From Caulochytrium protostelioides (Eukaryota; Chytridiomycota; Caulochytriomycetes; Caulochytriales; Caulochytriaceae): a stretch of DNA of 51,374 bases. The DNA is taken from positions 1 to 51,374 of the forward strand of contig ML014244.1 in assembly GCA_003615045.1 (NCBI GenBank), in the 5' to 3' direction. Shown here in pieces: positions 9,867 to 20,297 of the stretch. Position 1 is the first letter of the stretch. Every line of letters starts with the position of its first letter. A program made the translations under genes and the position numbers. The notes below the pieces were generated by a model, which was given only the letters and a program-made list of their open reading frames with translations, did no database searches and was not told the DNA's origin.

Positions 9867-12554
9867 ATGGACGCCGCGCCGTCCTTCCTGCCCACCATCG
9901 ATGCGTGGCTCCACCTCGAGCAAGCGATCCGCGAAACGACCGGCGGCGTGGGCCGAGCCCCAGACCCGGTCGCCGCCGGTCGAGGTCGTGAGGAGGACGC
10001 GGCGATCACGACCGCCGACGCGACTGCCGACGCTACCGCCGCCGCCGACGCTCGCCGCCGCGCCGGTCCGCGTGGCGACGCGCCCCCCTTCGCGGCCATC
10101 GGGATGCTTCACGAGCAGCTCGGGTACGCCGATGCGCTGCTCGACGCGCGGCTAACGCCGCTGCCGTGGCGGCTGCCGCGCGCCGTCGCCCACGCCGAGA
10201 CGCGGTGCCGCCACCGCCTCGCGCACGACGCCTTCCGCCGGCTCGGCGAGGCGCTCCACGACGACGCAGGCGTCGCGGCCTGGGCGCAGCAGACGTGCGC
10301 CGTCGAAGCGCGGGCGCGGGACGGCGCCGACGCCGCGGACGCCGGGCGCGCGCCGCCGCTGCCGCCGCCTGCGCCGGCGCACTTCAAGCGGCTGCAGCCG
10401 CTGATCTCGGACGCCGAGCTGACGCGGCTGATCGCCGAGATGAAGCTGTTCGCGTGGCCGACAACGTTGCCTGCCCGTGCGCCGTCGAGTGCGTCGCCGC
10501 GCCGTCCGCGAGCTTCAGAGCCGCCGCCGCCGCCGCCGCCGCCCGTCGACGGCACCCAGGACTCGATCATGGTCTGGTCGCAGGACGACCCGCCCGCCGC
10601 CGCCACGGCCCACGCGCGCGCCATGCAGACCGTCGACCGCGCGATCACGGCGCTCGATCCGGCCGCGGCCGCCCGAGCCGACGCCCTCGAGCGCAAGCGC
10701 AAGGGCGGGACCGGGTTCGTCGTCGCGCGCGAGCACTACGAGCGCGAGCTGCAGACCCGCGACGCGCCCGCGTCCCAGCCGTCCGGCTCCCAGCGGCCCG
10801 CCGGGGGGCTCGGCAGCCGGCCGTCCGGGCTGTCGCGCAAAGCCACCGGCGCGCCGCTGCTGCGGCCGTCGCCGTCGCCGTCCGACGCGTATGGCGGCGG
10901 CGGCGACGGCGCCACCGCGTCCGGGTCCGCCGCGTCGGCGTTGGCGCTGCCGACGACGGGCGGCGAGAAGCGCGCGCGCACCGGCACGAGCCACGCGGCG
11001 CGATCCAAGGCCGGCGCGACAGCCTCGCCACCGCCGCCGCCCGCGGCAGCCGCCGGCGCCGCTCCGGACACGGACCGGCTCAAGCACCTGGACGAGCGCA
11101 TGGTGCAGACGATCGAGGCGGAGATCATGGAGCGCATGGATCCGGTGCGGTGGGAGGATATCGCGGGCCTTGCGCACGCGAAGGCGACGATCCAGGAGCT
11201 CGTGGTGTGGCCGATGCTGCGGCCCGATATCTTCCGGGGCGTGCGGGCGCCCGCGCAGGGGCTGCTGCTCTTCGGGCCGCCGGGCACCGGCAAGACGCTG
11301 CTGGCGAAGGGTGTCGCGAGCCAGACCGGCGCCACCTTCTTCTCGATCAGCTCATCATCGCTCACCTCGAAATGGGTCGGCGACGGCGAGAAGCTCGTGC
11401 GCACGCTGTTTGCGCTGGCGCGCGTCCGGCAGCCCGCCGTCGTGTTTATCGACGAGGTTGACAGTCTGCTGAGCCAGCGCACCGACGGCGAGGCCGAAGC
11501 GACGCGCCGCATCAAGACCGAGTTCCTGGTCCAGTTCGACGGCTGCGGCAGCGCATCGACCGACCGCATCCTCATTATCGGCGCAACCAACCGGTAGGTT
11601 TCCCCTTCATGGGATACTAGAGCGATTGTGTGGCCATGCGTGCATGGCGCACTTTTTTTTTGGTGATGGCGATCGACTCACACCTGGCTGGCTAGTTTAT
11701 TGTTCTTATTGCTGATGAGGTGTTTTTTTTTCGGCACCTTTTTCTTCCGGTTCGTTTCATCGGATAGACCGCAAGATATCGATGAAGCCGCCCGACGCCG
11801 GTTCCGCAAACGGCTCTATGTGCCACTGCCGGACCGCGCCGCACGCCGCGCACTGCTGGACCGCTTGCTGGACCAGATGCGGCACAACCTCTCAGATGCC
11901 GACCTGGAGGTGCTCGTCAATGCCACCGAGGGTTATGGCGGCGCGGATGTCGACGGCTTAGTCCGCGAAGCATCGCTTGGTAAGAAAACAACGAAACCAA
12001 AACGATGATGGAAGGGAGATGCCTGATACATCAAAGACCCGATCTGACGGTGGATACAAAGCACCAGAACATTCACGCGACTCACACGTCATTTTCATGG
12101 GTGCTACGTGCGATCTGCATGGCGATGCCGGCGGAACGATGGCTGCTGACGGGGTCTGCTGCCATGGGGTCACTTGACCGCCACGCGGTCCGCTCCGCCT
12201 CGCCGCTCTTGTCGTTGGCCGCCTCCAGGCCCGCTGCGGGACGTCGAGGACATCCAGTCGGTCCGCGCCGACGACGTGCGGCCCATCGAGGCCCACGATT
12301 TCACGGACGCCCTGATGCAAGTCCGCGCGTCAGTTACGGCCGCCGATCTCGACCCCTACCTCCAGTTCGACGCGGCCTTCGGGAGCCGCATGAGCACTCG
12401 CGGGCTCGTGGCTGCGACGGGTGCGGTTGCGACGGGTGCGGCTGCCCCAGGCGCCTCGCGGCGTGCCGGGACGCCCGCAGACGCGCCGGCTGCCGCGGCG
12501 GCGGCTCAGGACGCCATGGATACCCGTGCGGACGCAGACGACAGCCAAGCCTGA
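9867..12554 (+). CDS. FIGNL1: Fidgetin-like 1 AAA ATPase (three exons)
   Basis: Exons are 9867-11593, 11768-11979 and 12229-12554 (introns with GTAGGT and GTAAGA donors, ATAG and CCAG acceptors). The joins restore [14 protein letters not shown] and [15 protein letters not shown], giving 754 residues. The meiotic-clade AAA module has '[20 protein letters not shown]', Walker A GPPGTGKT (about 470-477), the [14 protein letters not shown] pore region, Walker [11 protein letters not shown] (about 525-533), ATNRP and a C-terminal Vps4-type tail. '[15 protein letters not shown]' and the C-terminal '[11 protein letters not shown]' separate FIGNL1 from spastin and katanin. An FxxA motif (FVVA, residues 284-287) resembles the RAD51-binding motif of FIGNL1. 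The protein likely disassembles RAD51 filaments in homologous recombination. The N-terminal ~280 residues are Ala/Pro-rich and poorly conserved. Confidence 0.9.
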
Positions 12555-13528
12555 GCCACAGCGCGCGACGAGCCGTCCCGCACGGCGACCGGCCGATCGG
12601 CCTCCGAAGCGATACGATGCGATCGGCGTGGGCACCGGCGGCGGCGGCGGCGTTTCGGTTCCCGCCGGAGGCATCCATGGCCAGCACCGCGCTTGGAGTC
12701 GCGGGCCCGAGGCGTGCTTGCTGGTCCCCCCGTCCGCCCGCTTCACTGCGCCCCTTCCTGGCTTTCCTTGACCGAAGGCGTTCCCGGCGGCCTGTGTTCT
12801 CGCTTTGGGCGGGGCGCGCCGCAGCGGCGACAAGCGCGGACCCTCGTCCCGCCTCGTTGGGCGTCGGGACCCCGTCGGCCCATCCAGGCCGCGGTGTCCG
12901 CAGCATGTTGACCGGTCGAGCGGCCCGTCGCCGTCACCGTCGCTGTCGCTGTCGCCGTCGCCATCGCCGTCGCTGAGACGTGCCGTTTTGTCGGCCGCGT
13001 GACACGCATTCGACGGGGCCATGTGGAGAGAGCGGGTGGCGAGCGCGGATCTCGAACTCCGCCAGCTCCGAGCACGAGCCGAGGCGCCAAGTCTACGCCC
13101 CGGCCCGCCCGACCTCGTCCGGCCTCATCTCGTCCGGCCTCACGCCGTCGGTTCCTCACCTGCCGTTCTCAGCGGATGTCATTCGACTGCTGGTCGCAAG
13201 TACCACGCCGCCTATCTTTCCATCACGCCCACGGACCAGGGACCGACCGGATCCGCTAACGCCGGTTTCCCCGCTGACGCCGATTTCCCACTGGCACACG
13301 CAGTCGCTGACTCTCGCATCCGCTGCTCGCCGCCCGCCCGCTGCCTCGCACATTAGTGCCGACCGCAAGCACGAGGTACACTCCGGGCTCCGGACGGCCT
13401 CCGGCGATCCTCGCGACCTCTCCTTAGGTATCACCCATCGCTCGGTTGACCGCTTCGCCTCGCCTTACCTTGCCTCGCCTCGCCGTGACCCTTGTCGCGG
13501 CGGTCCCGTGAACGGCCGCTGAGCAGCC
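12555..13528. other. Intergenic region, FIGNL1 to MCM3
   Basis: Both neighbours are on the plus strand, so this contains the FIGNL1 3' end and the MCM3 promoter. No gene is recognised; a 230-codon minus-strand frame (12330-13022) overlaps FIGNL1 exon 3 and lacks any motif. A hexamer repeat lies at 12925-12976. Confidence 0.45.
12925..12976. repeat. GTCGCC/GTCGCT hexamer repeat
   Basis: Imperfect tandem hexamers (CGTCGC with C/T/A variation), about eight units. Similar hexamer tracts recur elsewhere in this window. Confidence 0.8.
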
Positions 13529-16453
13529 ATGGCCACGCCCGCCCGCGCCGGCGCGCCGGCGACCGCTGTCGCGGCCGCGTCCACTGGCACTTTCCGCGGC
13601 GTTTCGGCCGAAGTCAGCGCCCTAAACCAGGACCATATCCGCTTCTTTACTGAGTTCCTGGACGCCGATGTAAGTGCCCTCACGATCTCCGGGTCATCGT
13701 CAGCGGCACCTCACGCGGATGGCCGCGGTGAAGCGCTCGCTCTCTCCCTGCGGATCTATCGCTTGATCGGCACTTGATTGACTCACGCGATGATTTCCTT
13801 GTTCTCGCCTGCTTGCTGGCTCCGCCTTGCTGGACGACACGCGCGTACTCCAGCTGGGCGAGAACCCATACAAGAACAAGATCCGCCGGTTGCTGCAGAC
13901 GCAGACGCGGCGCTTAATTGTAAACCTGAATGACCTGCGTGCGTACAACCGCCAGTATGCCGAAGGAGTGGTACGCGAGCCGGTGGAGTACCTGCCGGCG
14001 TTCGACCAGGCCCTCAAGGACACGGCGCTGGCGATGGCAGACCACGCGTCGGCCCAGTCGCTGTCTATTCTGCCGTGGTCCATCGGCATCGAGGGCTCGT
14101 TCGGCCAGAACTTTGTCGAGCCGCGCGAGCTGCTGTCACGGTTCATGGGCCAGATGATCTCCTTCGAGGGGATCGTCACGAAGTGCTCGCTGGTGCGGCC
14201 CAAAGTCATGCAGAGTGTTCACTACTGCGCCGCCAAGGACGAGTTCCTTGCGCGCAACTACCGCGACGGCACTGCGCTCAACCAGAACCTGCCGACGACG
14301 TCGTCGGTGTACCCGAAGCAGGACGACGACGGCAACCCGCTGCGGACCGAGTTCGGGCTCTCGACGTACCGCGACTTCCAGACGATCAGCGCCCAGGAGA
14401 TGCCCGAGCGTGCCGTGACAGGCGCGATGCCGCACCCGGTTGACATCATTCTCGAGGACGACCTCGTCGATGTCGCGAAGCCGGGTGACCGCGTGCGCGT
14501 CACGGGCGTCTGGCGCCCGATTAACAAGGCGGGCGCCGTCTCGAACGGAACCTTCCGCACGGTCGTGCTTGCCAACCACGTGCGGTTGCTCGGCAAGGAG
14601 GCGCAGCAGCCGAAGGTCTCGGAAAGCGATGTCCGAGAAATCAAGAAGATCGGCAAGAAAGCGGACGTCTTTAGCGTGCTGGCGCGCTCCCTGGCGCCGT
14701 CGATCTACGGCCACGAGTACATCAAGAAGGCCGTGCTGCTGATGCTGCTCGGCGGCATCGAGAAGAACCTCCCGAACGGAACGCATCTGCGCGGCGATAT
14801 TAACATGCTGCTCATCGGTGACCCCTCGACGGCCAAGTCCCAGATGCTCCGGTTCGTGCTCAACACGGCGCCGCTCGCGATCGCGACGACGGGCCGCGGG
14901 TCCTCGGGCGTGGGTCTGACGGCGGCGGTGACGACTGACCGCGAGACTGGCGAGCGCACACTCGAGGCCGGCGCGATGGTGCTGGCGGACCGCGGCGTGG
15001 TCTGCATCGACGAGTTCGACAAGATGTCGGACGTGGACCGCGTCGCGATCCACGAAGTCATGGAGCAGCAGACGGTCACGATCGCGAAGGCCGGGATCCA
15101 CACGACCCTCAACGCGCGGTGCTCCGTGTTTGCCGCGGCCAACCCCGCTTTCGGTCAGTACGTCGACTCGAAGGAGCCGTGGAAAAACATCGCCCTGCCC
15201 GATTCGCTGCTCTCGCGATTCGATCTCGTGTTCGTCGTCCTCGACACCCTGGACGACGCGTTCAACCGCGCCATCTCGGACCACGTGCTGCGCCTCCACC
15301 GCTACATCCCGGCGGGCCTCGAGGAGGGCCAGCCGATCAACGACACGACGCTGCGCTTGCTCCGCCAGCAGCAGACCGGCGCCGATCCGACGGATACCAC
15401 GGCCGACGCCGAGGGAGACGCGGCGCCGCGTGTCTATGAGAAGTTCAACCGCCTGCTCCACGTGGGCCTGGCTGCCGAGATGGACCAGGCTCGCGCCGCT
15501 CAGCGCAGCGGGAGCGGCCGCGGCCGCGGGTCGCGCCGCGCCGCCGACTTCAAGATGCTCACCTTCGACTTCCTCAAGAAGTACATCCACTACGCCAAAA
15601 CGCGCGTGCGGCCCAACCTTACGACCGAAGCGTCGAACTACATCTCAGAGAAGTATGTGGAGCTCCGCACCAAAGACGAGGGCCTGATCATGACGGATTC
15701 GGTGGATCTCGATGGCGCGCCGGCACTGCCGCGGCAGACGGTCAAGACGATGCCGGTGACGGCGCGAACGCTCGAGACCCTCATCCGACTCGCGACGGCG
15801 CACGCGAAACTCCGACTCAGCCAGGACGTGGAGCTCGAGGACGCCGAGGTCGCGTACGAGATGCTGACGTTCGCGCTCTTCAAGGAGATGCAAGTGAAAG
15901 CGCCGCGCGCGGCCAAAAAGGCGCGCGTCGCCGACGCTGACCACGAGAGCGACAGCGACGCCGAAGACGCTGAGGAGGCCGGCACCGATACCGAGATGGC
16001 CGATACGGGCGACCATGCCTCGGCGGGCCGCGGCTCGTCGCGCCTCGCGAGCCGGCTGGGCACCCACTCGAGCCAGAACTCGCCAAGCCGCGCGGACCGC
16101 GACGCCACCCGTCCTGCGGAGGCCGAGGATCCGTTTGATCTGCACGACGCCGCGGCAGCGATCAGTGATCTGCAGCAGCTGGCGGCCGCGGCCACGGGCA
16201 CGTCTGTGCCCGCATCGACGTCTGCCGCTGCCGCGACAGGCCTGTCGGGCCCTCGCTTTGACCAGTTCAAGCGTGATGTGGCGCATCTAAAGATGGCCAG
16301 CGATGCGGCCGAGAGCCTGACGCTCGCCGAGGTGTGTGCGCAGCTGCCTTCGTCGTGGACGGCGGACGAGGTGCGCGATGGGTTGAAGCGCCTCTCGGAC
16401 GCCAACCAGAGCGTCTGGTTCCAGGAAGACGATGACTCGGTGATGTGGATTTA

Positions 16454-16454
<1 letters not shown>
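13529..16454 (+). CDS. MCM3: DNA replication licensing factor MCM3 (two exons)
   Basis: Exon 1 is 13529-13669 and exon 2 is 13854-16454. The intron has donor GTAAGT and acceptor CTCCAG, phase 0. The join gives FLDAD-LGENPYKNKIRRL, which aligns without gaps to the MCM3 N-terminus. The product has 913 residues. MCM3-specific blocks are FEGIVTKCSLVRPKV, SVHYC, LSTYRDFQTISAQEMPERA and DVILEDDLVD. The ATPase has Walker A GDPSTAKSQ (about 369), GRGSSGVGLTAAVTTD, Walker B VCIDEFDKM (about 430) and arginine finger LLSRFDL (about 500). The Ser/Asp/Glu-rich stretch after 'VKAPRAAKKARVADAD' and the C-terminal winged-helix-like end are normal for MCM3. It is a subunit of the MCM2-7 replicative helicase in the nucleus. 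It is convergent with the kinase gene. Confidence 0.96.

Positions 16455-16455
<1 letters not shown>

Positions 16456-16515
<60 letters not shown>
16456..16515. repeat. (CT)30 dinucleotide microsatellite
   Basis: A perfect CT run of about 60 nt that begins two bases after the MCM3 stop codon, so it lies in the MCM3 3' UTR. It is also downstream of the convergent kinase gene. Confidence 0.95.
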
Positions 16516-16518
<3 letters not shown>

Positions 16519-16697
16519 GCCGCGACCTGCGTCTCTTCGTTATCGTGCCTCGTCTCGGTTTGCCTTCCCGCGGCCACCCTCCACGGCACCATGAAAACCG
16601 AAGCGGAGTTCTTTTTATATTCCTTTCTATACAATACACAGGCATCACGCATCAGAGATAGGGTTTCGCACTCGCGCTCACGCGTCGTGTTCGGAAC

Positions 16698-17804
16698 TTA
16701 GACTTGCTGCTGCTGCTGCTGCTGGTTCAGGTTCGCCAGCAACTGGTCGCATCGAACGGAGATCTCGGCCAGCGAAGGCCGCATGGATGGATCCAGGGTC
16801 AGAATATCGCGGATCAGCTGCTGGAAGGCCGGGGTATACCGGACACGAACATGAGGGGCACCGCTCGGACAGCCTGGGAAGGTGACCTGGCCGCTGACGA
16901 CGGCCGTGAGGGTCCCGTCGAAGGGCGGCGTGCCGTACGCCATCGTGAAGAGGGTACACCCGAGGGCCCAGACATCGACGGCGGCGTCGATCGTCGCCGT
17001 GCTCGGCGGGTCGAAGAGCTCCGGCGCACGGAACGGCGCGGTGACCGTCTCGGCACAGAGCTCCTGCAGGGCCACTGCCTCGCGGCGGCTCGTGATGCGG
17101 ACGACGGCGGGTGCGACCGACCCGAGGTCCGTCAACACCGCCGGGCCGATGCCGTACCGGGCGTTTGCGGCGTCGCCGACGAGAATGTTGCCGGGCTTTA
17201 AGTCGCGGAACGCGAGCGGCGGCTCGTGCTTGTGGAAGGCCGCGAGCCCCGCGCACACGTCTTTGGTGATCGACAAGATCTGCTTGATCGGCAGCCCGTG
17301 ATCGGGGTCGACGCTGCGCTCGATGAGATCCTGGACAGTGCCGTTGCGGTACAGCGGGAGCAGCAGCAGCGCCTCGGGCGGCTCGGCGCGGAGCTCGCTG
17401 GCGATGAGCGGGATGACGTGCGGGCTGCGGACCGCGTGGTGGGCGGCAATCTCATTCTGGATGCGCTCGCGGTGCTCGGGCAACGCGATACGCACCCGTT
17501 TCAGGGCGAGCGCGCGGCTGTCGGGGCGCTGCGACTCGCGCACCTCGTACACATACGCAAACCCGCCCTCGCCGATCATCGGGCCCAGATCATACGCGCG
17601 GCCCCCGAGTACGAGCCGCTCGGGCGGCTGGACCTGCTTGAGCAGCGCGGCGACGGCGTGCAGCGCCCACGTCCACAGGTCCATGAGCAGCTCGATACCG
17701 CGCGCGACCATGTCCGGCACGGTGCCGCCGCCACCGCTGCCGCCGCCGCCGCCGCTGCGGGTACGGTACGGCGTCTCCGCCATCGACATCTGCTCCAGCG
17801 GCAT
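16698..17804 (-). CDS. STK16/Env7-like Ser/Thr protein kinase (NAK family)
   Basis: The 368-residue protein is almost only a kinase domain (about 70-358). It has Gly loop GEGGFAYVYEV (78-88), Lys102 in LALKRV, Glu118 in helix C, and catalytic loop FRDLKPGNIL with Asp201, Lys203 and Asn206. The metal-binding motif is DLG (226-228); TAPFRAPELF, DVWALGCTLF and Arg342 follow. The DLG motif, the FAYVY loop and the APFRAPELF activation-loop end point to STK16 (yeast Env7), a palmitoylated Golgi/vacuole kinase. The His of HRD is replaced by Phe. A hydrophobic stretch, GIELLMDLWTWALHAVAALL (36-55), precedes the domain and might aid membrane attachment. No early Cys is present for the N-terminal acylation known from animal STK16. 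The C-terminus ends in seven Gln. The start at 17804 could also be Met6 or Met8. Confidence 0.85.
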   Translation of the reverse strand: MPLEQMSMAETPYRTRSGGGGGSGGGGTVPDMVARGIELLMDLWTWALHAVAALLKQVQPPERLVLGGRAYDLGPMIGEGGFAYVYEVRESQRPDSRALALKRVRIALPEHRERIQNEIAAHHAVRSPHVIPLIASELRAEPPEALLLLPLYRNGTVQDLIERSVDPDHGLPIKQILSITKDVCAGLAAFHKHEPPLAFRDLKPGNILVGDAANARYGIGPAVLTDLGSVAPAVVRITSRREAVALQELCAETVTAPFRAPELFDPPSTATIDAAVDVWALGCTLFTMAYGTPPFDGTLTAVVSGQVTFPGCPSGAPHVRVRYTPAFQQLIRDILTLDPSMRPSLAEISVRCDQLLANLNQQQQQQQV

Positions 17805-17838
17805 GGCGCCGCACGGGCGGAAGAGAAGACGATCAGAT

Positions 17839-17880
<42 letters not shown>

Positions 17881-18665
17881 GGACGCGATGACCGCGTGGA
17901 GAGGGGTCGGAGGCAGTGTGTCAGGAACGAAACCGGGACACCGGGACAGGATCAGAGTCGATCGGCAGCCAGCGCCGGGAAGCGATGGCCGATCGCGCGA
18001 TGAGGGGGACGCCGCGGCGGACGAGGCGGAATCGACATCCTTAGCTGGGTGACACTCAGCACGATTCGTCCGTGCCGGGGGCACGTTGACGCCAACAGCA
18101 ACCACCAGTTGTGCCTCGAAAACGCGGTGTTGTCTCGGAAACGGCGGATCTTCGAGCCGCTTAGCGGCTCGGGGCGGTCACGGGCGGCTCGGGGTGGCGG
18201 CGTTTTCCCGGTGCCCGGTGCCTCACTTGAGACCGGCCTCCATCCATTCGAAGCGAGCAAACGAAGGGAAGTGGGGGCGTCGGTTCCCGTCAGCAACGCC
18301 GTCACTGGGTCGCGCCGTCTTCCCATCGGTCGACCAGAAAACATCGCGATCGCGCCGTTTCAGCAACACGAGCGAGTATAATAGTCCAGTCGTTGTGCAT
18401 TTATTATTCGTCGTGGTGTGCGGAAGCCGCAGCGCGGATGCGATTATGCTGGGAGGTTGACTGGTTGCATTCCGTCCCACATTTTCATCATCGCCGATGG
18501 GCGGCATCGGCGGTGTCGTTCGGGTCATTCCCCGCACGGCCGGTACCTCCCCGAAGGGAGAAAGCCCGCGTGGGCCGAGTCATCCACGGTCATATCAAAC
18601 GGTGACGTATGAGTCCACAACGGGATCGCATCGCATCGAAGAGAGCCTCACGTGGCATGCCGCGA
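17805..18665. other. Intergenic region upstream of the STK16-like gene
   Basis: This contains the kinase promoter and the 3' end of the small coiled-coil gene (both minus strand). No gene is recognised. The only clear structure is the GACGGC repeat near its left end. Confidence 0.45.
17843..17881. repeat. (GACGGC)n hexamer repeat
   Basis: More than six perfect units of a GACGGC hexamer, about 40 bases upstream of the kinase start codon, so probably in its 5' leader or promoter. Confidence 0.9.
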
Positions 18666-19188
18666 TCATGCTGAGTATGTTACCTGAATGGCCGCGTCCA
18701 GAGCCTGATTCTCCTGCTTAAGCGAGGCGACCTGCTGCTCGGTCGTCGCCTTGATCTCTAAGCCGCCCGCATGGCGCGTGAGCCATCATCATCGGCACCA
18801 TCGGCACACGTACGAAGGCGAAGGCGGTCGTGTACCCCCGCGTCGATAAGACGGGCGATGCCATGGACATAATTGTATCAAGACCGTACGACGTGAATGA
18901 CAGTTTGGTCAATAGATCGTGCACGAACGACAATGACCGGCCAAGCCGGCTAACGCCGGGCGGTTCTCTGAATCACTTACCCCTGAGGTGCCGTACGCGC
19001 TCCTTAATCGCAAGCACCGCGGTCTCGGCGGACTCATATTGTTTCTGGAGATCGGCGGTCGCCTGGCGCTGCGCATCGTACTGGCGCCGGAGGTCCTGCG
19101 TCTTCTGCTGCGCCGCCGTCAGCTGCTGCTGCAGTGTCTGCGAGCGCTGCACCACCTCCTCAACACTCATCGGTGCAGTTGGCGCCAT
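18666..19188 (-). CDS. Small coiled-coil protein (two exons), function unknown
   Basis: Exon 1 is 19188-18981 and exon 2 is 18757-18666. The intron has donor GTAAGT after AGG-G and acceptor CTTAG, phase 1. The joined 99-residue product reads as an uninterrupted amphipathic helix rich in Gln, Glu, Lys and Ala. It runs from MSVEEVVQRSQTLQQQLTAA through AVLAIKERVRHLREIKATTE to SLKQENQALDAAIQ. The coiled coil continuing in frame and register across the intron is the main support. The start at 19188 could also be Met7 (19170). A possible further donor (CAG/GTAACA at 18683) means a third exon cannot be excluded. I do not recognise the family. The size suits a small subunit of a tether, kinetochore or lysosomal-biogenesis complex, but nothing shows which. 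Confidence 0.6.
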
Positions 19189-19706
19189 CGCTGTCCCGAA
19201 TTGTGAATGAAACAAGAAATTACGAGCTCGGCACGAGCAAGGAGGGTGATCAGAAGCGTCTGAGTCTATTGGAAGGAGGGCGCATAGGTAGGCAGGGCGT
19301 TTGGTTGGGTGCCAGCGAAAAAAATAGGGGGGAAGAACTCGCAACAGGAGATGCGCATGCACCCTATATGACTCTTGATTGGATACCCTGGCAGTGAGAC
19401 GATGCGGTGCGATGCTCCTTCAGTCTCGCCTGCGTCTGCGGCGGCATCCACGGCGGGGACGATGGCGACGGCGACGGCGACGGCGCGGGCGCGACCACCA
19501 GCACGGACCATGCGAAAGACAAAAGACAAAACAGAAAATCAGACCCCGCCGCGGCGTCTGACAGCACGTCGCATCGGGAAGTCCGGCTATTGCATTCTTG
19601 ATTCACTGACATGATTCCTATGCGTATCAGCCGGATCAGCCACGCACAGCATGAGATATATACGATTTTGATACCTAGTTCCCATCGAAAAGAAGAATGA
19701 TCCATG
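19189..19706. other. Intergenic region, Pex39-like to coiled-coil gene
   Basis: No gene is recognised. It should hold the promoter of the coiled-coil gene and the 3' end of the Pex39-like gene. It has a short GGCGAC repeat at about 19460-19483 and is AT-richer near 19600-19690. Confidence 0.45.
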
Positions 19707-20297
19707 TCATGGCCGCTCCCAGGGCTTGGGCACGGGCGCACACTGCGACGGCGCTGAGGGCTGCGGGTTGAGCTGCAGCGGAATCTGCCGGATCCCCGCG
19801 ATCGGACGGCCCTCCCGCACCGCGGTCATCACGGCCTGCAGCGTCCGCGGATGCGCCATACCGTCCACGTCGATGTGAAGTTCGTCGCCCTCGACGAAAT
19901 TCGTGCGGGCGTCGGCCGCCGTGGCCGCGGCTGCATTGCCGACGTCTGCGGCGCCGTGGACGGTCGCACCGACCGCAGGAGGGTCGAGCATCGTGGGCGG
20001 CGCTGGGATGGAGGGGCCGGGCCTGCCTGCATCGCACCATGCGGCGTAGGCGGCGGTATCGAAACCAGGATGCCGCCGCCCAAAGTAGTACAGCTTGAGG
20101 CGGTCCATCACATCGGCATCCAGCGCTGGTGCGGATCCCGACCCCGACCCCAATCCGGATGTCATGGCCTGAACGCCGGCCATAAAGTCCGCATCGGCAT
20201 CGAAAGCATAGGCGTCGAACTGCCGAAATATAGCGATAAGATCGTCCCCATCGGGCGGATGCGACCGCGTGGCCGCAGTGTGGGGCGGCACTGCCAT
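19707..20297 (-). CDS. Pex39-like peroxisomal protein (KPWE motif)
   Basis: The 196-residue product has two blocks. The N-terminal block 'FRQFDAYAFDADADFMAGVQ' (24-43), followed by DRLKLYYFGRR and FDTAAYAAW, resembles the small helical domain of fungal Pex14-like/KPWE proteins. The C-terminal block has VREGRPIAGIRQIP (160-173) and ends with KPWER (191-195). A 'G-x-P-I-x-G-I' segment before a terminal KPWE is the signature of the family that includes human C6orf226 and yeast Yjr012c. That family was recently described as Pex39, which helps Pex7 import PTS2 cargo into peroxisomes. The frame is open further upstream but only from a GTG, so the first ATG (20297) is used. Function is inferred from these motifs. 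Confidence 0.7.
   Translation of the reverse strand: MAVPPHTAATRSHPPDGDDLIAIFRQFDAYAFDADADFMAGVQAMTSGLGSGSGSAPALDADVMDRLKLYYFGRRHPGFDTAAYAAWCDAGRPGPSIPAPPTMLDPPAVGATVHGAADVGNAAAATAADARTNFVEGDELHIDVDGMAHPRTLQAVMTAVREGRPIAGIRQIPLQLNPQPSAPSQCAPVPKPWERP

Noticed and set aside
9377-9991. Poly-Pro (plus) and poly-Gly (minus, 9613-9861) frames
   Set aside because: They only translate the poly(C) tract and its flanks. The real FIGNL1 start is downstream.
13529-16454. Assignment to another MCM paralogue (MCM5)
   Set aside because: FEGIVTKCSLVRPKV, SVHYC and DVILEDDLVD, together with the spliced N-terminal alignment, are specific to MCM3.
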